From Protea cynaroides (lineage: Eukaryota > Streptophyta > Magnoliopsida > Proteales > Proteaceae), in contig CM053267.1 of assembly GCA_028583415.1 (NCBI GenBank), positions 18,049,814 to 18,113,813 on the forward strand: DNA of 64,000 bases, written 5' to 3'. Each line of letters opens with the position of its first letter. Position 1 is the first letter of the stretch. The position numbers and the translations under genes are program-made. Positions 34,201 through 45,403 of the stretch are shown here, piece by piece. The notes beneath the pieces were generated by a model. That model worked only from the letters and a program-made list of their open reading frames with translations. It did not search any database and was not told the origin of the DNA.

Positions 34201-34608
34201 AAAAGTCTATACCAAAAATTGGTTCATGTAGGAATGAACGTATTGGTTCACAGAATAATGGATGTAGAATACCAAAGAGAGTTATTCATGTTCAAGCAAG
34301 TTTAACAATACCATTGTGACTATTCCAGATGTAGGATGTTGGGTCTTTTTGGTCATCCATCGGTGCTTGTGCATTTAGGGGCACAAGAAGAGGGACACCT
34401 TTTGCTTCTCAAATTGCAGCGGTAAACGCTATTTGTATAGTAGTGGATCAGGGTATGCAACGAGCAGAAATCATGATAAAAGATCCTGATCTCAGAAAAG
34501 ATGCAGCATTACAAGCCATTTCTAGAAGTGGTATACTATTAAGTTTCGTACAGGAGGTAACCCCTATGACAAAATGGGTGTAGACGTCCTAAAAAAAGTT
34601 GTGAGTGA
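34197..34608 (+). pseudogene. Plastid rps11 copy (NUPT), decayed
   Basis: The translation follows plastid ribosomal protein S11 through nearly its whole length: PKIGS at the start, RVIHVQASF, then after a 1-base loss CAFRGTRRGTPFASQIAAVNA, VVDQGMQRAEIMIKDP and SGILLSFVQEVTPM, ending near 34608. Compared with the usual plastid gene there is a frameshift near 34297 and many substitutions, including C-to-T changes. The promoter and codon use are plastid-type, so it cannot work in the nucleus. rpoA follows in the normal plastid order. Confidence 0.9.
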
Positions 34609-34673
34609 AAATAGGAATAGAAAAGATTTCAAGACAAAGAAATATTTCAATGATCTGATCAAATAATATTATT

Positions 34674-35001
34674 ATTGTTCGAGAGGAAACAACAATATTT
34701 ACTTGTACATTAGAGTGGAAGTGTGTTGAATAAAGAGCAGACAGTAAGCATCTTTATTACAGACGTTTTATTCTATCTCCATTTATGAAAGGTCAAGCCG
34801 AAATGATAGGCATCGCAATGTGAAGGGCTTTACTTGGAGAAATAGAAGGAACATGTATCACATGTGCAAAATCTGAAAGATACAGTTGAATATTTTATTT
34901 TAATAAATTTGAAAGAAATTGTTTTGAGAAGTAATTTGTATTAACTCGCAACGCATCTATTTGCATCAGGGGTCCTGGATACGTAATTGCCCAAGACATC
35001 A

Positions 35002-35007
<6 letters not shown>
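34674..35007 (+). pseudogene. Plastid rpoA 5' part (NUPT), decayed
   Basis: Follows rps11 as in plastid DNA. The translation matches the N-terminal domain of the plastid-encoded RNA polymerase alpha subunit: VREE, then CVESRADSKHLYYRRFILSP, KGQAEMIGIA, RALLGEIEGTCITCAKSE and, after frame slips, NLKEIVLRSNLY and GPGYVIAQDII. The start codon reads ATT and a stop interrupts the IAM-RALL stretch. It breaks off at a (CA)n run at 35005. About the first 110 codons are represented. Confidence 0.88.
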
Positions 35008-35036
<29 letters not shown>

Positions 35037-35072
35037 CACACACACAATAATATATATATATATATATATATT
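35004..35072. repeat. (CA)n/(TA)n microsatellite
   Basis: A (CA)n run at about 35005-35046 is followed by (TA)n at 35048-35071. It marks the junction between the plastid insert and the aspartate kinase fragment. Another (TA)n tract at 34168-34198 lies at the other edge of the plastid insert. Confidence 0.9.
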
Positions 35073-35082
35073 AGAAGCAATG

Positions 35083-35380
35083 TTTTTAAAAGTTAGATGC
35101 CATGCAGGGTTATCAACCGTAATTGACAAAGGGCACACCACGAAATCCGCTTCTGAAGCAAATGTTGGTTAGCTGACATGCGTCATGAAGTTTGGCGGCT
35201 TTTCGGTTGCCTCCGCTGAAAGAATGAAGGAGGTTGTTGAACTTATTCTTAGTTTTCCAGAAAAAAGGCCTATAATTGTTCTCACCACAATGGGGAAGAT
35301 CACTAACAATCTTTTATTTGATTTTGCCGGCGTCACTGAAACGGATTCCATATCGAAATCCCTAAGGTGGAGCTAGGGTC
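35083..35380 (+). pseudogene. Aspartate kinase exon fragment
   Basis: The frame around 35174-35300 reads TCVMKFGGFSVASAERMKEV then ELILSFPEKRPIIVL and MGKITNNLL. This is the N-terminal catalytic start of plant monofunctional aspartate kinase, whose K-F-G-G-S-S-V motif binds ATP (here the first serine is phenylalanine). Aspartate kinase starts lysine, threonine and methionine synthesis in plastids. Upstream 35090-35170 may be the end of the transit peptide region, with a stop just before the match. After about 35300 similarity ends. No other exon is present; a gene fragment only. Confidence 0.82.
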
Positions 35381-35821
35381 GCCGGTCTCGATTTTGTTGA
35401 CGGAAATGGAAGACAAGTTATGCTTCTATTGCAAAAAAGATTGAGTTGCACTTTCAATATGGACTTTGGATAGTTGCGAAATGCTTGAAATAGAGAAGAA
35501 GATTAAGTTGGAGAGCATGTAAAGGTCTCGTTTCAGAGAAAGACGATGGTGTTGGAGAAGAATCGAAAAAAAAAGCTCTTATTTGTCATTGGATTAATAA
35601 GGATAAAAAAGTAACTTGATAAGTTATAAGGATATTTTGGTCTTAAGAAAAAATAATCATTCTCCACATTAGCAATTAACACCCATTCCCCAACGGAGTG
35701 GACTTATATGTTAAAACTCTGATTTCTCGAGGGAGGTCCGTCTAATGTTTCAAAGGCAGGGTAGTGTTGCGTAATAAATGAACTGTCAAGGAGAGGTCCG
35801 TGTAATTTACCCTGCTTTTAA

Positions 35822-36936
35822 ATGTAATTATTATTTTAATTATTAAATACAAGGGATTTTAGTACAAAGTAAAGTGTAAATTAATAACCCAATATGACTC
35901 TTTTAGAGTTAGTTACACACTCATGTGATATAGCATGTGATATAATGATAGAAAAGTTTCCCTTTTAAGTTTAAAATTTTCACTTCCTTTCATTTTAATT
36001 CCCTCGCAATCAATCGGAGAATTTTATAATAAAAAGTGTTTGGAAGTTTGAACGGGTCAACGAGGACGTTACAATTGTTATTGTTGTTTTATTGAGGCTT
36101 AAAGGTAGCATTGCGTGTGTTGTAATACAATCGTGGTATAAATAGCATTTAGTTATGTTGTATATTTGCTTTTATATTTTAGATCTTCCCATTTATTTAC
36201 CATTAATTTTTGTTTTGTAAGAAAGAAATTTATTAGCAGGTGTAGCCCACGAGGAATTCAGAATATAATTTTCCTGAATCCAAAGATCGGAATTTGGCCA
36301 AACCATCATACACGCTAATGACAAGGTCCTCCAAAAAAGGGAGTCAGCAATGCTGTTTTACACCTGACAAATAAAACTGAAAAATACAACATAAATCCAT
36401 GTCTTGAAAAATAAACATAGCTTTAACTCCCATTTGTTTCTTCCTTGGATGCTTTTAAAAGGAAAATATGAGAAAAAAATCCCTCCACCAATGGTGTAAT
36501 GCTTTTCCGTGTAAACTTACGTCCTCGTTATGTCACCTCCACACTAACATGTTTTCCCTTCCCTTATCATGTGTGCTCCATGTTGACAAAATAATTTCTC
36601 ATACCATGAATGGTGTGGCATGAGAGATTCCCTTCACACCGTGTAGGTGTGGGGATCCCTCTCCATGAAAAATTTACCTATTCGGCCTTTTTCACTACTT
36701 GTTTCTTGTTTAAAACCAAATATATATTAACTATTTGAAAAGGTGGTAGTTAATTGGATACAACTTTTCAAAAATAATAGGCCCAAAATATCTTCCATAC
36801 CAAAAATATATGAGGAAAAATTTCATAGTAAAGTGGACCCCAAGGCCCATTACTGACATGTAAAATTTAAGCCTAAAGAGAGTTCTCCTATTGATAACAT
36901 GGTTGTTATCTAAGGACCATTGGTATGCATGGACAA
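35822..36936. other. No recognisable gene
   Basis: AT-rich DNA without credible frames, inverted ends or retroelement motifs. Confidence 0.4.
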
Positions 36937-37086
36937 ACATTGGGGTATACGGTAATAATTTGTGATTGAAGTATGCACATAGACATACATTGGGGAATAA
37001 GGTAATAAGTTGTGATTGAAGTATGCGCATGGACATACATTGGGGGGGGGGGGGGATGTATGATAATATAAAAATATATGGGGATG
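36937..37086. repeat. 50-bp tandem repeat, G run and 29-bp repeat
   Basis: Two copies of a 50-bp unit beginning ACATTGGGG (36937 and 36987) with the start of a third at 37037, then a G run at 37041-37054, then two copies of a 29-bp unit containing GGGATGTATGATAATAT. Confidence 0.85.
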
Positions 37087-37266
37087 TATGATAATATAAA
37101 AGAGGGTATTTGATTAATTAGATTTTGAAATTTAATATCTAATTAATCTAGACCCTGTACTATCTATAGAAAATTATAATTACTTTATTAATTTTCCACG
37201 TGGCATAATAAAGAAGGACCACTTTGATAAACTTATCAAAACAAGCAAGTTTATCAAAACAAGCAA

Positions 37267-37324
<58 letters not shown>

Positions 37325-38500
37325 GAAAAAAAAAAAAAGAAATTCAAGAACGTATTTCTTGGTCATATTTTATATCCAATTAATAATTATTGAAAATTTA
37401 CCACTCCCATTGTAAAACGTTTTTTAACTGTGATAAAAGAGTTCAGCAAATTTTATTATGGGTAAAGAAAAAAAAAAAAAAAAAAAAAAAAGAGACGCTC
37501 TAATGTAGTTTAAGGAGAAAGGGAAAAGGATCTCTCCACTACCTCCATGGGCCATGGTCTCTCCACTACCTTGGATGGATGAATCATGTCACAATTTATT
37601 CAACTGAGTTTTTTTTTTATCTTGATCAGGGTTTAAGAAAACGGAATTGAGCCCGGATCAGTCTCCACCAATCTCTCTGATTCAGGCTAATAAAATACCA
37701 GGAGTCGACCCAACCGTGCTGACTCGAGATGCAGTATGGGATCAGTCCCCAGCTGATCTCGATCAGGATCAGATTGACTCGGCTGATCCGGGCTGTGCAC
37801 TAAAACCATGAGAGAAAAAAAATATCACAAGCCAAATAAAAATAAGTAATTTTGACATGCTTGAAGGTGCTGCGGCATGTCTCAGGACCTTGGTTATTGT
37901 GGTTAGATCTTGGCATGGAATCCAATCTTCACTTTTCTATTTCTATCCTTCCAACCATGCAGACTCGCGAGGCCAAGGCTGATCCCAATTTGAAATGATT
38001 CAATCGATTGATTTGGGCCATGTTTTAAATTTGGAAAAATATTCGTCACATCCCCTGTAGTTTGTTTTAATATCATATTTCATCCGTTTTTGTTTACGAT
38101 AATATCCCTAATACCCCCTAAGGACATCCAAACCTTGTTTAGATGCTAAAAAGACTTTTTAACCCTTAATACTATTCAGTTTTATTTTTATATTTTCTGA
38201 GATTCTTTTATTTTTAGAATTACCTTATATTTTCAATTTTACTTTTTTTTTTTTATATTTTCAGACATCTTCTTTACCCACTGAAACCAGCGTCTTCTCC
38301 TTTCCTTAACCTCCGGTGACGACAGAGAAGGTCGTCCCCCAACTAGAAGTTTTAGGTTCTTTGTACCCAGACCCTACAACAATTTGGAATTCTTAGAAGG
38401 AAGAAATGACACTGAACTGGGTGAAATTGGAAAGAATTTGGAAAATTCCTAGCCTGAACCTGATGCAATTATTATCCAGGGCAAGGTATGACTATCAGTT
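37087..38500. other. No recognisable gene; simple repeats
   Basis: Holds a (TA)n run at 37270-37320 and an A run at about 37467-37490. At 38036 the words GGAAAAATATTCGTCACATC look like one end of another Mutator-like element, but no opposite end was found. Confidence 0.4.
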
Positions 38501-38539
38501 TACATACTAAGGTTCAGTGTTCCAACAAGAACAAGGATT

Positions 38540-39039
38540 TTCGCAAGGGTTGTCATGACCCACGACCTTGAGGCCATGACTAGGAAACACAACCTGCCCC
38601 TCACCAGAACTCCTCTCTCCGACTTCACCTTCATCCTTAACCACACCCTCTGTTGCCTCATTCAAAATTGGTGTGTCGCGAATCGATCCCTTGGCGTCGA
38701 GCAGATCCCTATCCCAAAGCAAACCTGCTAAACCAGCCCTCATCCGGAACCTCCCAGCCCTGATAGCCAAAAATAAAAGAGAAAGACAAAGAAGTTCGAA
38801 GAAGAACCAGAGAATGCTATTTTTCTCTACAATCTTAATAAAAACATTAACAACATTTAATGGGAAAATACATAACTGAAATACATTAACAAAAAACATG
38901 CAACAACATATAGTTCATCTTCCTAAAGAGTAGGTAACAAAAACATAAACTGAACTCCTAAAAACTATGACCACTTGGATTGAAACTACCCACTACAAAC
39001 GTGCATAAATAATAAACTAACTATAATTATTTTAACATT
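38540..39039 (-). repeat. Possible copia LTR, minus strand
   Basis: On the minus strand a purine-rich stretch (TTTAAGGAAGGGAA) at 39040-39055 is followed by TGTTAAAATAATTATAG and an LTR-like sequence. The end near 38540 is a guess and no partner LTR was found. The 130-codon frame on this strand (38899-38507) shows no domain I know. Confidence 0.3.
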
Positions 39040-39116
39040 CCCTTCCTTAAACTGAAAGCTTAAAAGCTTCAGTTTACTTGTGTAGCTTTTCATGTAGGAT
39101 TCTCCAAAGTGCAAAC

Positions 39117-40929
39117 TGTTGGACTTTATGTTGTCATTGTTGGCAACTTGGCTGATGTGACAGTGTTTGTGAGCATTCAGTCAGAAGAATGAGGAGAGAG
39201 AGTATCAGTGTAGGAGAGAGAATGTCAGTGCAATGGCAAAGATGGAGCAACCTCACATGTATGTTCTACAGTGTTCTACATGTGTCTTAGATGGGTTGCA
39301 ACGAGTTAAATTGTATTCTACATCAAGTTTGATGAGAGAGAGTGTCTGTGGACCCCACTGGTGATGTGGCCGAGTTTTTGATGATGCGATAGTGTTCCTG
39401 AAGCTTTTCTGATCATGTTCATGTTTCCCATGTTTCTAGTGTTGTGGCATTGAAGAGAGAAATTCAAGAGAGAGAAAGGAGAGAGAGAATCAGAAGAGAG
39501 AGAAAGAGGAGAGAGAAAAAATGTGTGTGGGACCCACAGGTGTGATGGCAAGGTGACATGTCAACACGGCAGCCCACGGCACTTGGTATGCATGCACACA
39601 AAGTTTCGGGTTCAAATTCCAAGGTTTGTCAGAGTTTTAACTTTGGGCCTATTTTTGGGAGGTCCCGCAGCAGGTTCATGCAGATTCGACATTGGAAAGA
39701 TATAGAGCGTCGAGTTAGCTTTCCAACGCAATTTGAATCGCTCGATTCCGACATCGGATGAGGGAGATATCGCGATTCTCTTCGGACTGCTCGAAAAATG
39801 ACAAAAATACCCTGTTCTCGGTGAGTTGTTTACAACAGGGAAAACAATAATATTTTTAAAAAGTTAAAGGGTCTTTTTGCAATTATCAAAATTTGAGGGA
39901 AAAGGCTGAAATTATCATAAATAGAGTTAAATTCTGTTCGGACGGCTCAGAATGAGCCACGTCGTCAAGATCCAGATCAGATGGATCTGATTCAGGCGGG
40001 CTGGAGTGGATCTCAGCGATCGCGTCAGATTCTATCGCCCAGGATCTGATTGGTGGTGCGCAACTTAAAGGTGTGCGTCATGTTGCATGAAGAATGTTTC
40101 TGATTCAGTGTAACGCACGTTCAGTACAGCGGCGCGAAGATTCAGATCGTGCGGCACGTTCGGTACAACGGCACGTTCATGGTACTTATGGGTTGTGTGG
40201 AAGAGATTGGAAGCCTATGGACATGGTATGCTCTGTGAATCGATCTCTATCAACATAGAAGGCTGTTGAAGAGTACCTGAGGTCAATGTGAAGCTCCAGA
40301 GAGATTGTTGGCCATTCGAAAGCATTGTTTGTGAGATTTTCAATTCCTTATCTATTTATGCTTTCAATTTATTGTATGCTAGCGTAGGTGCAAATTGTTG
40401 AATACCTAGCTAGTGGGGGAAAATTGTAAGGCAAATTTATAAGCCTAAAAAATTTGTTATTTGCTTCCCGTGGGTGCGGGTTAAGCGTGGTGTGCAGCGT
40501 GTGCTAAACACTGGTACTTGTTACCTGAATTCCTGGCACATGTGTGCCCTCCTAGTTTTATACTGGGTAAATTGGGTGTATGTACTCCCTGCTGTGTAGA
40601 CAGTAAAAAGAAGTGTATTGAGTATATACGGAGCCCGTTGGGCATTACTCCGTGGGTAGCCATCACACACTGTGTTGATGAACCACGTATATCCTGTGTT
40701 GTGGATTGTCTTTATTTTTTTATCATATTTTGGAGTGCATGGAATGGCTTGCAGGGTGGGTGTACAAATCTGGTAGACCTGGCCACTGAGTGGTAGCGAG
40801 GTAGATTTGCATACGCTTGTGTGTGTGTAAAAGAATATATCTCCATCAGCTCTGGGCAGTAATAAATAATCAAGAAAAAGTTTCAGACACTGATTCACCC
40901 CCCCTCTCAGTGTCATATCAAGTTCATCA
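39117..40929 (+). repeat. Copia-3 5' LTR
   Basis: Starts TGTTGGACTTTATG and ends AGTTCATCA, followed by an intact primer binding site. It is the same LTR family as Copia-1 and Copia-2 but on the plus strand, 1813 bp, and keeps a block of roughly 470 bp that Copia-1 lacks. The reading frames in it are not genes. The matching 3' LTR is not in the window. Confidence 0.87.
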
Positions 40930-40931
40930 AT

Positions 40932-40943
40932 TGGTATCAGAGC
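40932..40943 (+). promoter_or_regulatory. Copia-3 primer binding site
   Basis: TGGTATCAGAGC on the plus strand, two bases after the LTR. It shows the element points right, opposite to Copia-1 and Copia-2. Confidence 0.9.
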
Positions 40944-40993
40944 ACCAGGCTCAGTGACAGCTTAATCAGCAGCTGAGTGATCAGAGGACAGTC

Positions 40994-41111
40994 ATGGCAC
41001 TAGGTGAAGGTTTTTGCAAACCCCCACTTTTTTATGGATTTAAATTTTTGTTTTAGAAAAGGAGGATGGAAATATTTTTGGGGTCTCTTGGCTTTGATGT
41101 GTGGCAGGCAG
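40994..41111 (+). pseudogene. Copia-3 gag start, cut by Gypsy-2
   Basis: From the ATG at 40994 the frame reads KPPLFYG, then F-W replaced by a stop, then KRRMEIFLGSLGFDVWQA. This corresponds to the first 40 residues of the gag of this copia family (Copia-1 near 11010 has the same block). Gypsy-2's LTR starts at 41112 and the rest of Copia-3 is missing. Confidence 0.8.
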
Positions 41112-43425
41112 TGTAAGACCCGTGCCAATCTAACCCGGTCTTACCACCTTGAACCAGGTTTACCTATCATGGTCGAGTCAAATGGACCAAGGGTGTGAAG
41201 GAGATCGAGATCCCAGGTATCAAATCGACCCAAAAACACTTAAAATAGGGGAAGGGTCGCATACCCAGCTAAGCAGGGTCGGACCTCCCAAAACAGAAAG
41301 TCAAACCCTCAGTTTTGAAGGGAGGGTCGGACAGCTTAAGACCCTAGGGTCGACGGGATCATCGACCCTCCCATCGACCCTCGGATTCTGCCGAATATAG
41401 AAATTAAGAAATTTCCTAATTTTCGATTGGGATTCTTTCCTAATCTCAGAGGGACTTATTTAGGATGTTCCTACTCTATTTAAAGGACGTCCCTAAGCCA
41501 CTTTCACTCCTTTCACAACCCTAATTGAATTGAGAGAAAGAGAGGAGAAGGAAAAGAGGAAGAAGAAAGGCAAGGAAGAGAACTTAGCAAAAAGGAGAAG
41601 AATTTCAGAGAAAAAGTAATCTTCTCAGGTATGGATACTAATTCCATGAGTTTCTACAGACCTTAGGTTAGTTAATGTTGAGAGTGTGATCTCGGAGAAA
41701 CCCAAACCATAAATCTATGGTTAGGTTTCCATGGGAAACCATAGAAAAGTGCATAAAAGCTATCTAGGTGGGTTATACATGGTTTCAGACCATGGAATGC
41801 ATGTAGAATGGAATGTAGGAGCAAGTCATAGGATTCCAAACATGAAGAATGGATTAAAAGAGGGAATTGGACCAAAGTGCACCGAGGGTCGCACCGAGGG
41901 TCGATGACCATCTGACCCTAGGTGTTCCTGACCATCGACCCTCAGTGTTCGGGAAGTTCAGAGTTAAGGGAGGGTCGCACCCAGGGTCGATCCTAACTCC
42001 GACCCTACCTCCGACCCTCAGTTAACAACATGGTTTTTAATTCTGGAATTAATTCTAATTAAATTCTATCGACTTTGTTAGGTCTTCTAGCAATACAATA
42101 ACAATATAAAGGTGATTCTAAAGCTTGAAAAAGTATCTATTAGCAAGCTAAGGTGAGGAACCAGAACCCCAAACTAAATTGGTTAATAACAAACTGTTTT
42201 CTATTTTCTTGAGTTCTATGCCACGCTTGATTCTATACGAATATGTTTGTAATGTGCATACAGCATGCCATCCAATATTTCTATTACTTATTCATGCATA
42301 TTTACTTTATTGTTTATAACATGATGATGATGATGATGATAGGAATAGGCATGTGCTTGTATGGGTGTGGTTGATGTATTTGATGCGAGCAGGTATCAGG
42401 GGAGGTGTGATGAGAACGTCAATAAACGTTAACCTTTGGCGGGTCTCAGCACTTTAGCTCTATCTCTAACTCAAGTCTTGTGCATTAGCATCGTCGTATC
42501 GCCATTACTTTAGCAGAACTATTATGTCGTAGAGTATCAGGGGAGGTGGTCTCGGTCCTTGTAGTCTCTGACTCTACCGGGGGGCCTTAGCTCTATCTCT
42601 ATGGACATTCTGAGGGATGCTGGGGTGAGGCCTTGGATACACTTTTTGGCATTAGGATTGGTTAGTTGCGAGCCCAGTTTGTAGCCCTCGCTAACAAGGG
42701 CTTACGTGTTGGTATGGCACTATATAGCAATAAACGTAATCTTTGTTATATAATGTTCATAATTGGGTGCATGTGAGTTGACGATAAACGTGATCTTCGG
42801 GTAACGTCACACACTCGTGTATAGAGGCGGGATCAATAAACGCGACCTTTGGCTACCTAAACCTTTCTATTGCATACTGCAAACTTATATACCAGACCAA
42901 AGATATAAATTGACTTTTTGAATGCATATGTATTGTTGCATTGTTTTGGCTACTCACTGAGCCGTGATGTGTGCTCACCCCTCGACGTCGAATATTTTTA
43001 GTTGATGATGTAGGTTATACCGTTGAAGACTATGTGAATGCGTATGCGTATGGGAACGTGGCAGCGATGGAAGCTGAAGCTGAAGTGGATACACACGACT
43101 CCTCTTGTGAGTGCAACTCGTGTGTATTTCATTAGATATTTTATAGGTTTCTTATTTGGATTTATTAAGACCTGTATTTGGTATTTAAATATTTATGTCT
43201 CAGTTGAAAACAGAATAATTTGCTATTAAATTAAATGATATCATCTTAGTTTCTCAGTTCATGTTATTATAAGACTTCCGCTATGGTGTATTTACTCTGA
43301 TTATGATTACGGATGTGTGTAAGTTTAGATAATGCGGGGATAACCTATTTGAGATCCTGGTTGAACCGTTGGTTCGCTAGCAGTTCATCACACCATTCTG
43401 AACAGTGCAGAATTGGGATGTGACA
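41112..43425 (+). repeat. Gypsy-2 5' LTR
   Basis: Has a TATA-like TATTTAAA at 41477-41484. GGGTCGA/TCGACCC words cluster upstream (41190-41400) and again downstream (41885-42025). A (GAT)n run lies at about 42323-42342 and AATAAACGT words recur at 42421-42850. No coding content. Confidence 0.83.
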
Positions 43426-43428
43426 ACT

Positions 43429-43440
43429 TGGTATCAGAGC
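43429..43440 (+). promoter_or_regulatory. Gypsy-2 primer binding site
   Basis: TGGTATCAGAGC three bases beyond the LTR end, on the plus strand. Confidence 0.9.
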
Positions 43441-43879
43441 ATCTCAGGCCTTGTCCGCTAAACTAACATACATTCGAGACAATAGTGAACTGAGATAGGA
43501 TAAATTAAAAGCTTTAAGACAAACACGCTATAAGCACAAGTGATGATTTAGACCAAATTTAAAAAGAGAATAATGCATCTATTAAAGGGAAAATAAGTTA
43601 CATACAATGAGTGAGAAAAAAACAAAACATATATACATAATTAAAGCAGAGTACAGTCCACAACCCGGACAGTTACTCTGTAGTACAAGAAAATAAATAC
43701 AATCATGAAGCTGGAGGTGAAGGAGGAGGCGGGGCCTCACGATCGCGGTCATAGTCCTCAGCATAGGCCCTAGTCAACCAAGCCACCTGGGTCTGGGTCG
43801 TCTGGAGACTAGCTGCAAGATCGGCTACTCTCCTATCAGTCGCCCGCTGGACCGATAACAGCTCATCCACCCTCATACG

Positions 43880-45017
43880 CTAGGCCTCTAGCAACTCCTC
43901 CATCCTCAGATCAGATTTGCGCTGAGCCTCCCTGATCTCCTGCAGCATCTCCATCATGTCAGAAGGTGGAAGTGAAGGACCAGCCGCATGCGAAGGACCA
44001 GCCTCAGGTACAGGGTCCGCCGCAGAAGAAGTGCCAACACCAGCCGCATGTGTAGGTGAAGGCGGTGGTATCGAGTCGACATCCATATACATACGATCAT
44101 CATCGTCGACAGGATCCACGCGAGCTCTAGCGGCGGCAGCAGCAGCCTCGGCATCAGCCATCTCGATACGAGTGTGAGGGCGCACCATCGCGTTCCTCTC
44201 CTCATCACTAACCTGGGCATCCCGCATACCCATCTTGCAGATTGCCTCCCAATCTAGAGGCGACAAGAAGGTCTTCTCCTGGATCTTCTCATCCACCAGG
44301 TCAACCCCTAGACGGGTCAGAAGAACTGTAATCATGCGTCCATAGGGTAGATTACCCCTATGACCGGACAATGTAGCACTAATCATAGTCTGCATGATGA
44401 TGTAGGGAAGACAGACGGGCTGACGAGTACAGATGCTATAAATCAAAAAATGGGTCAGCTGAGAAACCCTCTCATAGTGCCCACTCTGCGGAATCAGATT
44501 ATGTTGGATAATCTTACAGAAGACCCGTGGAGCTGGACGCAAGTAAGAAGCTCTCATCTGCCAACGATCAGGACGGAGCAACTGATTATCGATCTCTGCC
44601 CTCATCTCCATCTCAACAAACTGTGGCTCTCCAGGCGCACAGTACACCATGGGGCCATCATAAGGAATGCCCAACAAGTCGGCTAGCTGCCGATAGTCGA
44701 AGGAGATATCTACCCCCTTGACGTAGCTGGTGATGCACAACTCCTGACCATGCTCAACGTCATTGTAATCCCACCACCTAGAGATTACAATAGAACTGAC
44801 GCACCAAATTCGGGCATGTGCACGCGTCGTATGTAATGACAGGAAGCCACCCCATGTCACCAAAGGCTCCATCTACGTTGAACACGGCTAACTCAGCCAA
44901 GTTCACCATACGACCACCCTCAACCTTCTTACGGGCATAGTCAGCATACCGTGCCTCGGCTTCATTGGAACGGAAGCGAAGGGGATCACGAACTCGGGGT
45001 ACCTTAGTACGAGCCAT
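43880..45017 (-). pseudogene. Gypsy-2 extra gene on the antisense strand
   Basis: Two overlapping minus-strand frames (45017-44778 and 44872-43880) join by one frameshift near 44785 into a protein of about 370 residues. Motifs in order: LAVFNVDGAFGDMGWLPVIT, PNLVRQFYCNL, CITSYVKGVDISFDYRQLAD, CKIIQHNLIPQSGHYERVSQ, then a poly-Ala stretch, DDDD and a Pro/Ser-rich tail with a helical end. It resembles the extra-ORF proteins databases label 'putative plant transposon protein'. Function unknown. A splice acceptor TTTTGCAG lies five bases before the ATG (complement of 45023-45030), as in the Gypsy-1 copy. Confidence 0.78.
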
Positions 45018-45403
45018 GGTATCTGCAAAATAAGAAAGAGAAGGAAAACAAGGAGTTAATAGGATAAAAATCCGAAACTTGATTTAATAACGACGTAAGT
45101 TGACCATAAAGCCCATTTCTCACCATACAAGTGGGCATAAGGACTTACGTAGGTTTGAACATATCCTACAACCCACATGCAGTAGGAAATTTTAACTGAC
45201 GATGTTCAATTTGAAGAAATTCAAGAAAAATCGAAAATGTCGACAAATTAGGGCAAAAAGAAAAAATTTCAAGTTTCTCGATAACCAACCGATGAAACTC
45301 AAAAAATTTTGAGAGCTTTCGTTCCTCGAGACACCAAAAACAAAAGCCCCCAATAAAAATCGAATTTTTACGGTTGGAAAAAGTTTAATTTGGAAAATAC
45401 AAG

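Larger units (their letters stand above)
33475..35812. mobile_element. Mutator-like element MULE-2 carrying organelle and nuclear gene fragments
   Basis: The left end GGAAAATTTAAATGGAC and the complemented right end GGGTAAATTACACGGAC stay similar for about 45-60 bp (sharing TTGACA-TTC-TTTATTA). A 9-bp imperfect duplication flanks it (TACTTTTTA at 33466-33474, TGCTTTTAA at 35813-35821). Inside are a roughly 46-bp tandem duplication (33750-33855, around GCCAAGTTGTTGAAGAATGA), plastid rps11-rpoA DNA and an aspartate kinase fragment. No transposase. The layout fits a Pack-MULE-like element. The ends are diverged, so this needs other copies to prove. Confidence 0.55.
41112..45403 (+). mobile_element. 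Gypsy-2, truncated chromovirus-like element
   Basis: A 2314-bp 5' LTR starting TGTAAGACCC and ending GATGTGACA, a primer binding site, then an extra gene on the opposite strand (43880-45017) and part of the leader beyond it. At about 45404 it stops and LTR sequence of Copia-2 begins. Gag and pol are absent. LTR length, end words, primer site and extra gene all match Gypsy-1, so it is a diverged relative. The base before the LTR belongs to Copia-3, into which it inserted. Confidence 0.8.

Noticed and set aside
34197..35007. Working rps11 and rpoA genes or plastid contamination
   Set aside because: Frameshifts, a lost start codon and stops rule out function. The level of decay rules out contamination by present-day plastid DNA.
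35174..35380. Functional aspartate kinase gene
   Set aside because: Only the first catalytic exon is present, with a stop just upstream, the motif serine changed, and similarity lost after about 40 residues.
38036..38060. GGAAAAATATTCGTCACATC as the end of a third Mutator-like element
   Set aside because: No inverted partner or 9-bp duplicate could be found within several kilobases.
38507..38899. 130-codon minus-strand frame
   Set aside because: No recognisable domain, lies in a possible LTR, and has an ordinary chance length for AT-poor DNA; kept only as a note in the LTR entry.
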